DNA of 64,000 nucleotides from Ferrimonas sp048263965 (GCF_048263965.1 NZ_JBLXDO010000005.1:1-64000); one strand, 5' to 3'; counted from the first letter of the stretch, positions 9,277 through 17,870 are shown. Program-made: numbers and translations. The notes: a model not told the origin generated them from the sequence alone.

Positions 9277-9741
9277 TCAGTTTTTTGTTGACCCGGCTTT
9301 GTAGGCCTGGGTGCCCCACAAAGGCACTGTGGAGAGCGAGTGCTTATAGCTGCCCTTGGTCTCTTTAGTGCTGTAGGCGATGTAGAGCAGGGTCTGGGTC
9401 TTCTGATCCAAAATGCGTCTTATCTTCAGGCTCTTGAACAGGACACTCTTGGATTTTTTGAACACCACCTCTCCGGATTTGCCGGTATCGATGGCGGCGA
9501 TCATCTCCGGGGTGATCTCACCGGTCTGGCGACAGGAGATGCCCATATCACTGGGATCGGCAAAGTCCAGATCCGCTTCGATGTTGGAGATATGGCAGGT
9601 GACGCCGGTCACTATGGGGTCCTGCAACACCTCAACCTTGATGTCCTTGGTGGTGAACAGCCCCAGGGAAACATCCCCCACCTCGTTGTTGTCACAGCCC
9701 GACAGGGCCAGGGCCGCCAGGGCCAAAATCCAGGCTCTCAT
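9277..9741 (-). CDS. creA: CreA family lipoprotein
   Basis: A 154-residue exported protein of the CreA family, recognised from the GDVSLGLFTTKDIKVEVLQDPIV start and the conserved CHIS and GISCRQTGEI cysteine segments. Function is unknown. The signal sequence ends in LSGC, so it is probably a lipoprotein. GGAG precedes the ATG. It lies 3 bases after the DUF1315 gene and closes the three-gene operon, directly followed by a strong terminator. Confidence 0.88.
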   Translation of the reverse strand: MRAWILALAALALSGCDNNEVGDVSLGLFTTKDIKVEVLQDPIVTGVTCHISNIEADLDFADPSDMGISCRQTGEITPEMIAAIDTGKSGEVVFKKSKSVLFKSLKIRRILDQKTQTLLYIAYSTKETKGSYKHSLSTVPLWGTQAYKAGSTKN

Positions 9742-9744
9742 GGG

Positions 9745-10017
9745 TTACTCCGGCTTAAGACGGGTGATCTGGTTATCATCAAACTGATGCTTGAGCACAT
9801 CCTTGGACAGGTGGTTGATCTCCCCATCCCTGCCCACAGTCAGATGTTGGTTCTCACTGTTATGATTGGACTGCCAGACGATCAGCGCCTGCATGGCGGC
9901 TTCACGTTGCTCATCGGTCACCAGGGTGCCATCGGGCCACTTACCAATTTCAACCGCGGTCTGAAGCTTCTGCGCCAGTTCTGCGTCCATGTTCGCTGCC
10001 AGTGTTTGCCACTCCAT
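9745..10017 (-). CDS. yeaC: YeaC-like DUF1315 protein
   Basis: A 90-residue cytoplasmic protein, the usual length for DUF1315. The family stretch LQTAVEIGKWPDGTLVTDEQREAAMQA is spread over residues 18-45 (partly quoted as AVEIGKWPDG). No biochemical role is known. It is flanked within the operon by 2- to 3-base gaps, so it is translated with creA and the zinc-ribbon gene. Confidence 0.75.
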   Translation of the reverse strand: MEWQTLAANMDAELAQKLQTAVEIGKWPDGTLVTDEQREAAMQALIVWQSNHNSENQHLTVGRDGEINHLSKDVLKHQFDDNQITRLKPE

Positions 10018-10019
10018 GC

Positions 10020-10340
10020 CTATCCCCTTTTATTCAGCGCGATTCTGACCCGGGTCACCAGGTAACCTACAAAGCCCACGGCCATCATGCCGATACCCGC
10101 AGGTTTACGCCAGTTCTCCGCCTGCTCTCCGCCCCAGAACCATAGGGCAAATCCGCCGACAAAGGCCAGCAGGGCCAGGAAGCTGTGGTTCATCAATTGG
10201 GTTTTCTTGTTGATGGATGCGATGCGCTGGGCAGATTCGATCTTGTCGCTGTCGCCATCCAGCACCACCTTGCAGTGGCTGCAGGTCTTCGCCTTGTCTG
10301 AGATGCGCTTGCCACAGGCGGGACAATCAATTAACGCCAT
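10020..10340 (-). CDS. Zinc-ribbon protein with two membrane helices
   Basis: A 106-residue protein with an N-terminal zinc ribbon (CPACGKRI...CSHC, residues 6-25) followed by two hydrophobic helices (about 50-70 and 80-98). This resembles bacterial zinc-ribbon membrane proteins of unknown role. The ATG at 10340 is chosen because AAGGAG sits five bases upstream; a GTG two codons earlier overlaps that site. First gene of the operon with yeaC and creA. Confidence 0.65.
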   Translation of the reverse strand: MALIDCPACGKRISDKAKTCSHCKVVLDGDSDKIESAQRIASINKKTQLMNHSFLALLAFVGGFALWFWGGEQAENWRKPAGIGMMAVGFVGYLVTRVRIALNKRG

Positions 10341-10473
10341 TTCCACTCCTTGTCATCTATGCCCTGACCGGCGCGGGCCGGGGCTGTCTTGCGCCGCCCA
10401 CTATTACAGAGGCGACCTTCAAGGTAAAGGGTTTCCTCGGTGAAGGCGATATTGCCGCCGCCAACAAACAGAA

Positions 10474-10496
10474 ACGCCGCCTACGAGAGGCGGCGT
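10474..10496 (-). terminator. Terminator after the alanine symporter gene
   Basis: Nine-bp perfect stem ACGCCGCCT / AGGCGGCGT with a five-base loop, followed on the minus strand by a T-rich stretch. Confidence 0.75.
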
Positions 10497-10514
10497 CTCA
10501 GCCCAGGAGAAGGT

Positions 10515-12203
10515 TTACTCTGCCGGGCTCTGGGCCTTGCCCTCTTCTTTTACATCCGGCGAGGTGGACCAGTAGTTGGCCACCGTCTGCTTCATCTCCT
10601 TGGAGAGCAGCAAGATGCCGAACAGGTTAGGCAGGGTCATCAACACAATGGAGACCGCCGCCAGGTTCCAGACAATAGTGGTGTCCGCCACCGCCGCAAT
10701 CATAAAGCCGGCCACATAAAACACCCGGTAGGTGAGGATCCAACGACTGCCAAACAGGTAGGTAACCGCACGGTCGCCGTAGTAGGACCAAGCGATGGCC
10801 GTAGAGAAGGCGAACAGCAGCAGGCCGATGGAGACCACATACTGGCCATACTCGCCGAAGTAGCCCCGGGTAAAGGCCTTGGTGGTTAGCTCTGCCGAGT
10901 GAATCAGTGAGCGGCCCTCGATGGTCACAGCCAGATCCATTGGCTTACCTTCGGCGATCTCCAGGTTGCCGCTGAAGGGGAAGCCTTTCACTGTGTAGCG
11001 CACATCTTCCGCCACCGAGCGGGCAGCAATCAGGGTAAAGTCCTGGTTCACCGCTTCACCGTCACGAATGACAATGACGCCGTTGTAGGCGTTCACGGTG
11101 GAGTCCTGGCCAGTGAGGTAGTGGAACAGCTCGGTCTTATCACTGTCGACGCCGTCACTGTAGTGGCCCTGTACATACTCGATGTCGGCGGTCTGGAAGC
11201 TGTTGTGGTGTTTCTCTGTCCACACGCCAGAGGAGAGGATCACCATGCCAGTCAGGGTACAGACGATGATGGTATCAATGAAGGGCTCGAGGATGGACAC
11301 CATGCCCTCGGACACCGGCTCATCCGCACGGGCCGCGGCGTGGGCGATGGGCGCACTACCCTGGCCCGCTTCGTTGGAAAACAGGCCTCGGTTTACCCCT
11401 CGGTTAAAAGCATAGGCAAAGGTGGCACCCAGGAAGCCGCCGGTGGCCGCAGAGCCGGTGAAAGCGTCTTTGAATACAGACACAAAGGAGGGCACCAGGT
11501 TATCCAGGTTGTAGAAGATCACCGCCAATGCGCCAATGACGTACACCACGGACATGAAAGGCACCAGGGTGGAGGTCACCTTGGCGATGCGGCTGATGCC
11601 GCCCAGGATCACCAGCGCCAGCAGGATGGAGAGCACACCACCGGTAACCACGGGCGCGATGCCGAAGGTGGCTTCCATGGACACGGCGATGTTGTTCACC
11701 TGGGGCATATTACCGGTACCGAAGGAGCTGACGATGGTCGCCAGGGCGAAGATCACCGCCAGCCACTTCATGTTCAGTGCCTTGTCCATAAAGTACATGG
11801 GGCCACCGGCCATAGTGCCGTCGTCGGTCTTCTCCCGGTACTTGTGGGACAGGGTCACTTCCACGAACTTGGTGGTCATACCCAGGAAGGCGGTCATCCA
11901 CATCCAGAACAGGGCTGCTGGGCCGCCCAGGAAGATGGCCAGGCCCACCCCCCCGATATTACCTGTACCTACGGTACCAGATAGCGCAGTGGACAGCGCC
12001 TGGAAGTGACTGGTGTCGCCAGCCATTTTGGAGTGATCATGTTTGCCCCGGACGATACTCCAGGCGCGGCCAAAGTAACGAATTTGGGGGAATCCAAGGT
12101 AGAGGGTGAAGAACAGACCCACACCCAGCAGCACCCAGGGGAACCAGGGCGCGGAGCCCAGGAACCCATCCAGGGACAGGAGGAAGTTGTTAATTACCTG
12201 CAA
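10515..12203 (-). CDS. Sodium:alanine symporter family protein (AGCS)
   Basis: A 562-residue inner-membrane transporter importing alanine or glycine with sodium. About ten hydrophobic helices and the AGCS signatures GTVGTGNIGGVGLAIFLGGP (residues 75-95) and SNEAGQGSAPIAHAAA are present. The loop at about residues 330-440 is longer than in compact family members and contains a soluble insert; such longer AGCS proteins occur in marine gammaproteobacteria. The start is TTG, supported by AAGGAA seven bases upstream and by the lack of any ATG before the first helix. It is monocistronic with its own terminator; no glycine riboswitch was found upstream. Confidence 0.9.
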   Translation of the reverse strand: MQVINNFLLSLDGFLGSAPWFPWVLLGVGLFFTLYLGFPQIRYFGRAWSIVRGKHDHSKMAGDTSHFQALSTALSGTVGTGNIGGVGLAIFLGGPAALFWMWMTAFLGMTTKFVEVTLSHKYREKTDDGTMAGGPMYFMDKALNMKWLAVIFALATIVSSFGTGNMPQVNNIAVSMEATFGIAPVVTGGVLSILLALVILGGISRIAKVTSTLVPFMSVVYVIGALAVIFYNLDNLVPSFVSVFKDAFTGSAATGGFLGATFAYAFNRGVNRGLFSNEAGQGSAPIAHAAARADEPVSEGMVSILEPFIDTIIVCTLTGMVILSSGVWTEKHHNSFQTADIEYVQGHYSDGVDSDKTELFHYLTGQDSTVNAYNGVIVIRDGEAVNQDFTLIAARSVAEDVRYTVKGFPFSGNLEIAEGKPMDLAVTIEGRSLIHSAELTTKAFTRGYFGEYGQYVVSIGLLLFAFSTAIAWSYYGDRAVTYLFGSRWILTYRVFYVAGFMIAAVADTTIVWNLAAVSIVLMTLPNLFGILLLSKEMKQTVANYWSTSPDVKEEGKAQSPAE

Positions 12204-12582
12204 AACGATTTCCTTATTATTGTTCGGGGCCGCTTCCAGGCCCGGTTTGTTTTGTCCCCCCTACACTAGCAACAAGGCTCCACAGGGCTCAAGGCAGCGA
12301 CTTTCGTCTTCAAAAGCGGTATTTCCCACATAAGCGTCCATTTGGCAGCAGAGAATCCTAAACAGCTTGCACCGTTGAAAATTTGTGCACTGGTGAACTG
12401 GTGTTCACCGCCGGATCCTCCAGGGGAAAATGTAAAGAAAAAGTTGGAATGGAGAGGGGTTACAACGAGTTCTGGTGAAGATATAGCCGATAGGTGCTCC
12501 GTAGGTTCGTTCAGAAATCATCAGGGTTCAATGAGATATGCTGAAGCCAGTCCCGATTTCGTCACCAAGCCAAGGAGTACTC
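12204..12582. promoter_or_regulatory. Divergent intergenic region with an 18-bp inverted repeat
   Basis: The 379 bases between the symporter and the diheme cytochrome contain a perfect repeat GGTGAAC-TGGT-GTTCACC at 12392-12409. It could be an operator for either gene. No gene or known riboswitch is visible. Confidence 0.4.
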
Positions 12583-12792
12583 ATGAGTAAACTCAGATAC
12601 ATGCCCCGCCCCATTCCCTGGGCCGTGGTCCTGTCGATACCCCTGATATTGGCGGCGCTTATCGCTATTCCACCCGCCCTCGCCAACGACGCCGAGTGTC
12701 AGAGCTGCCATACCACAGAGGATATGGCCGAGTCTGAACACATGGATACCGAGGGTATGAACTGTCTGAGCTGCCACGAAGCTCACGACTAA
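12583..12792 (+). CDS. Small diheme c-type cytochrome
   Basis: A 69-residue exported protein with a hydrophobic N-terminal segment (about residues 12-30) and two heme-binding motifs, CQSCH and CLSCH, 20 residues apart. The ATG at 12583 follows AAGGAG; an in-frame ATG at 12538 lacks one. The mature part is about 35 residues, so almost the whole protein is heme sites; it is probably a periplasmic or membrane-anchored electron shuttle. I do not recognise a named family. Its stop overlaps the hdfR stop by four bases, tail to tail. Confidence 0.7.
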   Translation: MSKLRYMPRPIPWAVVLSIPLILAALIAIPPALANDAECQSCHTTEDMAESEHMDTEGMNCLSCHEAHD

Positions 12793-13673
12793 AGGTTGTC
12801 GGCGGCGGCCTGCAGGGTATAGCCCCCTGCCGGCGAGGTAGCAGACAGCCTGGCCTGCACTCTGAGGATCCCCTCCAGCAAGGGGGTATCCTTGCGATAA
12901 GCCAGGTATATCTCCCGCTCCATCAGGCTGCCCTCACTCAGCCTGAACAGCTGACCACTCTCCAGGAAAGGCTCCACCATGGAGAGTGGCAGGTAGGCGG
13001 CGCCGCCCCTTTTCAGAAGTATATCCAGAGCGATGCGTGCACTGCTGGTGCGCATCGCCGGGGGCACAGACCCCGGATGCTCCTCGGCATGAGCCTGGGC
13101 AAACTGCACCCCCCAGTCCACAAAGATGTACTCCCCACAAAGTGCCTGCTCCGCTGATTCCTGGCAGGTGCTCACCAGCACCAACTCCAGCCTGGCCACC
13201 TCGCTGCACTGCAGTAGCTCAGATTTTACCGGCTCAAACAGAATCCCCATATCCAGGGTGCGCTGCAACAGCGCCCGGTTCACCTGTTCCTGACTCAGGG
13301 TGTCGGCACTGAATGCGTAGCCACTCATCGACTCGGTGATCAGCCCCAAACAATGTTGCAAATAGGCATCCCAGACATTGGGCGTTCCCGCCATAGTCAG
13401 CTGCGCCTGCTCCCCCTTGGCCAACTTCAGATCGTCCCTGGCCTGTTGCAGGGTACTGACCATCACCTCGGCATAACGAACCAACCTCTCCCCTGTCGAG
13501 GTAAGGCGGATGTTGTTGCGCTGACGCACGAACAAAGAAGCATCGAAATACTCCTCCAGTTGCTTGATGCGGGCACTCACCGCCGCCTGGGTGATGTTCA
13601 GGCTGTTTGCGGCCCGGCCAAAGTGGCGCTCTTTGGCCACTTCCAGAAAGGTTTTAAAGACTTTGACGTCCAT
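12789..13673 (-). CDS. hdfR: LysR-family regulator HdfR-like
   Basis: A 294-residue LysR regulator. The winged helix at residues 1-60 closely follows HdfR (TFLEVAKERHFGRAA, ITQAAVSARIKQLE, FVRQRNNIRLT). In E. coli, HdfR represses flhDC and its gene lies divergent from maoP (yifE); the same arrangement occurs here, which supports the assignment. The start is ATG 13673, with TTGGAG upstream; a TTG at 13709 would add 12 unsupported residues. The C-terminal effector domain is less conserved to my eye, so targets may differ. Confidence 0.8.
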   Translation of the reverse strand: MDVKVFKTFLEVAKERHFGRAANSLNITQAAVSARIKQLEEYFDASLFVRQRNNIRLTSTGERLVRYAEVMVSTLQQARDDLKLAKGEQAQLTMAGTPNVWDAYLQHCLGLITESMSGYAFSADTLSQEQVNRALLQRTLDMGILFEPVKSELLQCSEVARLELVLVSTCQESAEQALCGEYIFVDWGVQFAQAHAEEHPGSVPPAMRTSSARIALDILLKRGGAAYLPLSMVEPFLESGQLFRLSEGSLMEREIYLAYRKDTPLLEGILRVQARLSATSPAGGYTLQAAADNL

Positions 13674-13724
13674 GGCGACTCCAACGGGTTTCTGCGCCGA
13701 TGTTAACAACGAATTTTTGTCGAG

Positions 13725-13742
13725 ACGATAGAAATTTATCGT
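13725..13742. promoter_or_regulatory. Inverted repeat between hdfR and maoP
   Basis: ACGAT-N8-ATCGT (13725-13742), about 50 bases upstream of hdfR and 100 upstream of maoP. It is a candidate LysR-type autoregulatory site, judged only from position and symmetry. Confidence 0.35.
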
Positions 13743-13841
13743 TTTTCTTTATCCGGTTTCAGATCTATCTTTCGCGCGATCTCATGCCTTGAGTGAATAC
13801 CATCAATACATTGAAATATTTAATCTTTATCGGGATTTGTT

Positions 13842-14180
13842 ATGTCTGATGTCGATTTTCGATTCGGTAGCAAACTGTTTGTGGACAACAACAGATATGC
13901 CAGAGGATTTAATCGCTCCGGTGACTTCACCATTGGCGAGAGCCATCTGCTCACCAGTTTTGGTACCACCATGCAGGGGTTAGCAACCGGTCTTCTTGAG
14001 CCTCAATCTGACACAGAGCACCATTTTCAGCAGGTGTGTCAGGCCAAGGCAGATCCCGAAACCCCTCTGGAACGTGTATGGCTGAAGTACCAGAGGTTGG
14101 CCAATGGCAAACCAAAGATCTACACGCTGCACGACAGCAAAGTCAGCGTCGATCTGAACAGCCCAATTGATGACGATTAA
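13842..14180 (+). CDS. maoP: DUF413 macrodomain protein MaoP-like (YifE)
   Basis: A 112-residue protein, exactly the length of E. coli MaoP. Shared features are FVDNNRYARGFNRSGDFTI at residues 13-31 (RGF, GDFTI) and ERVWLKY in the middle. In E. coli MaoP acts with the maoS site to organise the Ori macrodomain. The divergent hdfR neighbour matches E. coli synteny. Here it also sits 15 bases before the GshB-like ligase gene, so the three downstream genes may share a transcript. No maoS site was identified. Confidence 0.82.
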   Translation: MSDVDFRFGSKLFVDNNRYARGFNRSGDFTIGESHLLTSFGTTMQGLATGLLEPQSDTEHHFQQVCQAKADPETPLERVWLKYQRLANGKPKIYTLHDSKVSVDLNSPIDDD

Positions 14181-14195
14181 TTTTGGACAGGCTTA

Positions 14196-15239
14196 ATGAA
14201 CATCTGTTTCCTCATGTACCCATGGCAGCGTATCGACCCTGCCTTTGACTCCACGCTGCGCCTTATCCACGAGTGCGCCATTCGGGGACATACCGTGGCG
14301 ATAACCACGCCCAACAGCCTGACCATGCGCGACTCCACCGTGTATGGCTTTTGCGATGTCATCATCAAAAGCCGAGCGGTCTCTGATAAGGCGGAGCGTT
14401 TCTACGCAACCGCTGAGATGCGTCGGGTAAAGCTGCCGATGGCGGGGTTCGACTGCATCTTCATGCGAGCCAACCCTCCCCTGGACACTCTGGCACTGAA
14501 CTTCCTGGACTCCATAAAGCAAGACACTCTGATCATTAATGATCTGGAGGGGCTGCGCATCGCCAACAACAAGCTGTACACCGCGGGCTGGTCCGGTCCT
14601 GCCAGTCAGTTCATTCCCAACACCCATGTCTCCAAGAACAAGGAGTATCTGATGCAGGTGTTGGAAGAGAACGACGCCGGAAAAATGATTCTGAAACCAT
14701 TGAACGGCTATGGCGGACACGGTGTCATCGTAATCGAGAAGAGCGCACAGCAAAGTGTCAGTTCCCTGTTGGACTACTACATCGGAAGCGGCGACAAGAG
14801 CAACTATGTGATCCTGCAAGATTACATTGAGGGCGCTGAAGAGGGCGACAAGAGAATCCTGATGCTTAATGGCGAACCTATCGGTGCCATGCGCAGGGTC
14901 CCTGCCAAGGGGGACGTACGCTCAAACATCCATGCCGGCGGCAAGGAGGTCAAGCATACCCTGACACGTCAGGAGAAACAGCTGTGCGCCACCGTGGGCC
15001 CCAAGCTGGTTCGTGACGGCCTCTACTTCGTTGGTCTGGATGTGATCGGTGACAAGCTCCTGGAAGTCAATGTCCTGAGTCCCGGAGGCATTACCCGGAT
15101 CAACAAACTCAACCGAACCCGACTGCAGAGACAGGTGATCGACTGGGTGGAAAACATCATCAACAGCCGCGAACTGCTGCTGCAACGTAAATCCGATTAC
15201 CGTCAGGCAATTCTCGATGCAAACATTATCGCTGACTGA
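14196..15239 (+). CDS. GshB-like ATP-grasp amidoligase
   Basis: A 347-residue protein of the glutathione synthetase (GshB) fold. Motifs shared with GshB include FMRANPPLDT (residues 89-98), NDLEGLRIANNKLY, the ATP-binding ILKPLNGYGGHGV, EEGDKRILMLNGEP, and the metal-binding end GLDVIGDKLLEVNVLSPGG. It should join a carboxylate to an amine using ATP. Its operon partner is an amidohydrolase-metallopeptidase fusion, not gshA, so a dedicated substrate other than gamma-glutamylcysteine is likely (inference). The start ATG follows a weak purine stretch. The 3' end overlaps the next gene by 23 bases, indicating translational coupling. Confidence 0.85.
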   Translation: MNICFLMYPWQRIDPAFDSTLRLIHECAIRGHTVAITTPNSLTMRDSTVYGFCDVIIKSRAVSDKAERFYATAEMRRVKLPMAGFDCIFMRANPPLDTLALNFLDSIKQDTLIINDLEGLRIANNKLYTAGWSGPASQFIPNTHVSKNKEYLMQVLEENDAGKMILKPLNGYGGHGVIVIEKSAQQSVSSLLDYYIGSGDKSNYVILQDYIEGAEEGDKRILMLNGEPIGAMRRVPAKGDVRSNIHAGGKEVKHTLTRQEKQLCATVGPKLVRDGLYFVGLDVIGDKLLEVNVLSPGGITRINKLNRTRLQRQVIDWVENIINSRELLLQRKSDYRQAILDANIIAD

Positions 15240-17217
15240 AGCGATCGAGCTGATCGAGGCCGCGACTCCCTTTACCGCAGTGGTGGAGGGATGCCTGGAA
15301 GTCAAGATTGATGCTTATATGCCCGTAGTGGCCGCGGCCATTCACGCTGGAGGACAGTTAAGGCGGGATCTTCTGGACAACTGTTTGCTGTCCAACAAGG
15401 AGCGGTTCTACGAGGAAGATCCGGCCACTGACCAGTTTATTTCGTCTCAACCCATCACACTGGTGGGTCGGGACTCGAGATTCGAGTATGACCTTAACCG
15501 CCCCAGGGCACTGAGCACCTACTACCGCTCAGCATGGAGCAGGCAGGTGTGGCAAAGGCCGTTAAGCGCCAAACAGCGGGAACGGAGTCACCTTAAACAC
15601 CAGTGTTTTTATACGTTGTTCGATGCCTTGTTGGCCAAGCTTGAGGGATTGTTCCCTAATGTGCTGGTATTTGATATTCACAGCTACAACCACAAACGCA
15701 TTGAGCGTCAGGTGCCGCTGTTCAATGTCGGTACTGCTCAGATCGATATGGAGCGATGGGGGACTGTCGTCGAGCGCTTCAACCGTGAGCTCAACCGGAT
15801 TAAGCTGTCCGATATCAAGGTGGAATCAAAGCTCGATGAGGTGTTCCAGGGACGCGGATACCTGATAGCACACACCAACGCCCGGTTTGATCGCACTCTG
15901 GTGCTGCCCACTGAGGTTAAAAAGGTCTACATGGACGAAGAGAGTGGCACCATGTTTCCACTCGTGGTTCAGGACCTGAGCTTGGGTATGAAAGAGGCTT
16001 TTGCCCAGACGGCGGCCTACTTCGCCAGGCGCCACAATAAGAGGACAAAGGCAAGCAAGCATCAGATGCTGAGCCAGGTCATTGATCAGGATGTGCTGGA
16101 GTTAGACAGGCAGCTGGCCTCCATAGGAAAAGGGCTGGAAACCCTGCCCTACTTGAATCCGCTGAATATCGAACAGGAACGGCGCCGTTTTCGCAGTGGT
16201 TGCCGCCGTTTCAGCCCCAGGTTTAAATACAAACCTCTGGCCGTGGACCCTTTCCTGCTAAAAGAGAAGCTTTACCAACTTCCCTTCGAGAGGATATCGG
16301 ACCCGGCGATTCGCACCCTGTATCAAGGGATTGCCGACAACCTGTCCCGCAGGGTTGATATGCTGACCTCTGTGGGCAAGGAGGAGTTTCGCTATGCCAG
16401 CCTGCGCTACTATGGCAGGCCAGATGTTGAAGCGGTGCAAAAGGCTCGATTTCTCCTCCAGGCAGCGCCCCTGAACGAGGAGGAACAACCACAGCCGGCG
16501 ATCAATGCTGAACAGGCAGTGCATCGCCTCCAGTTGTGCGCCGACAGCTGGGGGCTGAAGTGTCGGGTTCAACAGAGCGGCCGCCTGGCGGCCAAAGCGA
16601 TGGTGGTGTCGGGACGAGGAAAGCCGACCTTGTTGATCAACAGAAACCGCACTTATACCGACAGGGAGTTATCGGCACTGGAACTTCATGAATTGGGTAT
16701 CCATGTCGCAACCACCCTGAACGGACGCCGACAGCCCTTACAGGTGCTGAACCTGGGCCTCCCAGGCAGCAACCAGACTCAGGAGGGCCTGGCGATCATG
16801 GCCGAGTACTGCGGCGGAGCCCTGACTCTGGACAGGCTTAAGATGCTGGCCAGCAGGGTACTCGCCGTCGATTCGATGCTGGTCGACGATAACTTCGACC
16901 TGACCATGCAAAGGCTGATTGAGGAAGCCAGATTGAGCACCGACAGCGCCTTCGACGTGGCGGTCAGGGTATACCGCTCTGGCGGTCTGACCAAAGACTA
17001 TCAGTACCTGACGGGATTCCTGAGTATTCTGACACTGTCCAGCAACCGCACTCTGGAGCCCTTGCTTGCGGGTAAGGCGTCGGTGGATAACCTTGACCTG
17101 CTTGAAGAGCTTTGCCAACGAAACTGGATCACGGCGCCAACCTCACTGGTGGCGTTGCACCCACAAGGAAACGAAGATCCAATTATCCAGTATCTGGTCA
17201 AAAGTCTGGTTCACTGA
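15217..17217 (+). CDS. N-formylglutamate amidohydrolase-like / DUF1704 (QEGLA) metallopeptidase fusion
   Basis: A 666-residue two-domain protein. Residues about 15-275 are N-formylglutamate amidohydrolase-like, with RFEYDLNR (88-95), FDIHS (152-156) and the RGYLIAHTNARFDRT segment. Residues about 290-660 are DUF1704, known as the flavohemoglobin expression-modulating QEGLA family: zinc motif HELGIH (HExxxH, 491-496) and QEGLA (522-526). The HExxxH/QEGLA core is shared with the eukaryotic tyrosine carboxypeptidase MATCAP (KIAA0895 group), so a carboxypeptidase activity is plausible. Both sites look intact. It overlaps the GshB-like gene and ends at a terminator. The flavohemoglobin name comes from an old genetic association and says nothing about chemistry. 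Confidence 0.87.
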   Translation: MQTLSLTEAIELIEAATPFTAVVEGCLEVKIDAYMPVVAAAIHAGGQLRRDLLDNCLLSNKERFYEEDPATDQFISSQPITLVGRDSRFEYDLNRPRALSTYYRSAWSRQVWQRPLSAKQRERSHLKHQCFYTLFDALLAKLEGLFPNVLVFDIHSYNHKRIERQVPLFNVGTAQIDMERWGTVVERFNRELNRIKLSDIKVESKLDEVFQGRGYLIAHTNARFDRTLVLPTEVKKVYMDEESGTMFPLVVQDLSLGMKEAFAQTAAYFARRHNKRTKASKHQMLSQVIDQDVLELDRQLASIGKGLETLPYLNPLNIEQERRRFRSGCRRFSPRFKYKPLAVDPFLLKEKLYQLPFERISDPAIRTLYQGIADNLSRRVDMLTSVGKEEFRYASLRYYGRPDVEAVQKARFLLQAAPLNEEEQPQPAINAEQAVHRLQLCADSWGLKCRVQQSGRLAAKAMVVSGRGKPTLLINRNRTYTDRELSALELHELGIHVATTLNGRRQPLQVLNLGLPGSNQTQEGLAIMAEYCGGALTLDRLKMLASRVLAVDSMLVDDNFDLTMQRLIEEARLSTDSAFDVAVRVYRSGGLTKDYQYLTGFLSILTLSSNRTLEPLLAGKASVDNLDLLEELCQRNWITAPTSLVALHPQGNEDPIIQYLVKSLVH

Positions 17218-17230
17218 TCTGCTAACAATA

Positions 17231-17255
17231 AAGGGTACCCCGGGGTGCCCTTTTT
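17231..17255 (+). terminator. Terminator after the FGase-DUF1704 gene
   Basis: Hairpin AAGGGTACC-CCGG-GGTGCCCTT with one G-T pair, followed by a T run, 14 bases after the stop. Confidence 0.8.
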
Positions 17256-17314
17256 CTATGCGCGAGCCGATGGGATGCAGTATGCTGGAGCCCTGGCCTC
17301 CACAGGAGCAGAAA

Positions 17315-17770
17315 GTGAATATTGAAAATGACAGCGTTGTATCCATCGCTTATACCCTTCGACTGGTTACCGGTGAAAAGGTTGATGTGGTCTCACGCAA
17401 CGATCCCCTGGTGTATGTTCATGGCAAGGGCGATCTGGCGGAGGGGCTGGAAGAGGTGCTTCTTGGGCATAAAGCCGGCGATCACCTCACCGTTACCCTG
17501 ACACCGGATCTGGCCTTCGGTGACCACGACCCCGAGATGGTCAAGCAGGTGGACGCCTCCATCATCAAGGGGGCCGAGCAACTTAAGGTAGGCATGCAAA
17601 TTCATGCCGAAACCGATCACGGCCCCATGGAGCTGACGCTCACCGAGATAGACGGCGACACTCTGACCCTGGACGCCAACCACCCATTGGCGGGAAAGAC
17701 CGTTATCTTCGATGTCTACATCTGCAAGGTCGCCCCGTCAGAAGAGGCCACGGCAAACCCTCTTAACTAG
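17315..17770 (+). CDS. SlyD-like FKBP peptidyl-prolyl isomerase
   Basis: A 151-residue FKBP of the SlyD type: YTLRLVTGEKVD at the start, an IF (insert-in-flap) domain from about residue 68 to 125 (GDHDPEMVKQVD... ), and LAGKTVIFDVYICKV at the end of the FKBP half. It should catalyse prolyl isomerisation and chaperone folding in the cytoplasm. It lacks the His/Cys-rich metal-binding tail of E. coli SlyD. The GTG start at 17315 is chosen because AGGAG lies six bases upstream and it immediately precedes the conserved N-terminus; no ATG is suitable. Confidence 0.85.
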   Translation: MNIENDSVVSIAYTLRLVTGEKVDVVSRNDPLVYVHGKGDLAEGLEEVLLGHKAGDHLTVTLTPDLAFGDHDPEMVKQVDASIIKGAEQLKVGMQIHAETDHGPMELTLTEIDGDTLTLDANHPLAGKTVIFDVYICKVAPSEEATANPLN

Positions 17771-17870
17771 CTGATTCATAGCCATATTGCAGGCTGACTA
17801 ACAGCTTTATCTCCGCACCCACAACCTCTGGTATACACTTTAGAAGAGACCCAATACCAAGGAGGTTCCT

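Noticed and set aside
12204..12582. Glycine riboswitch before the sodium:alanine symporter
   Set aside because: The paired aptamer consensus elements could not be found on the minus strand.
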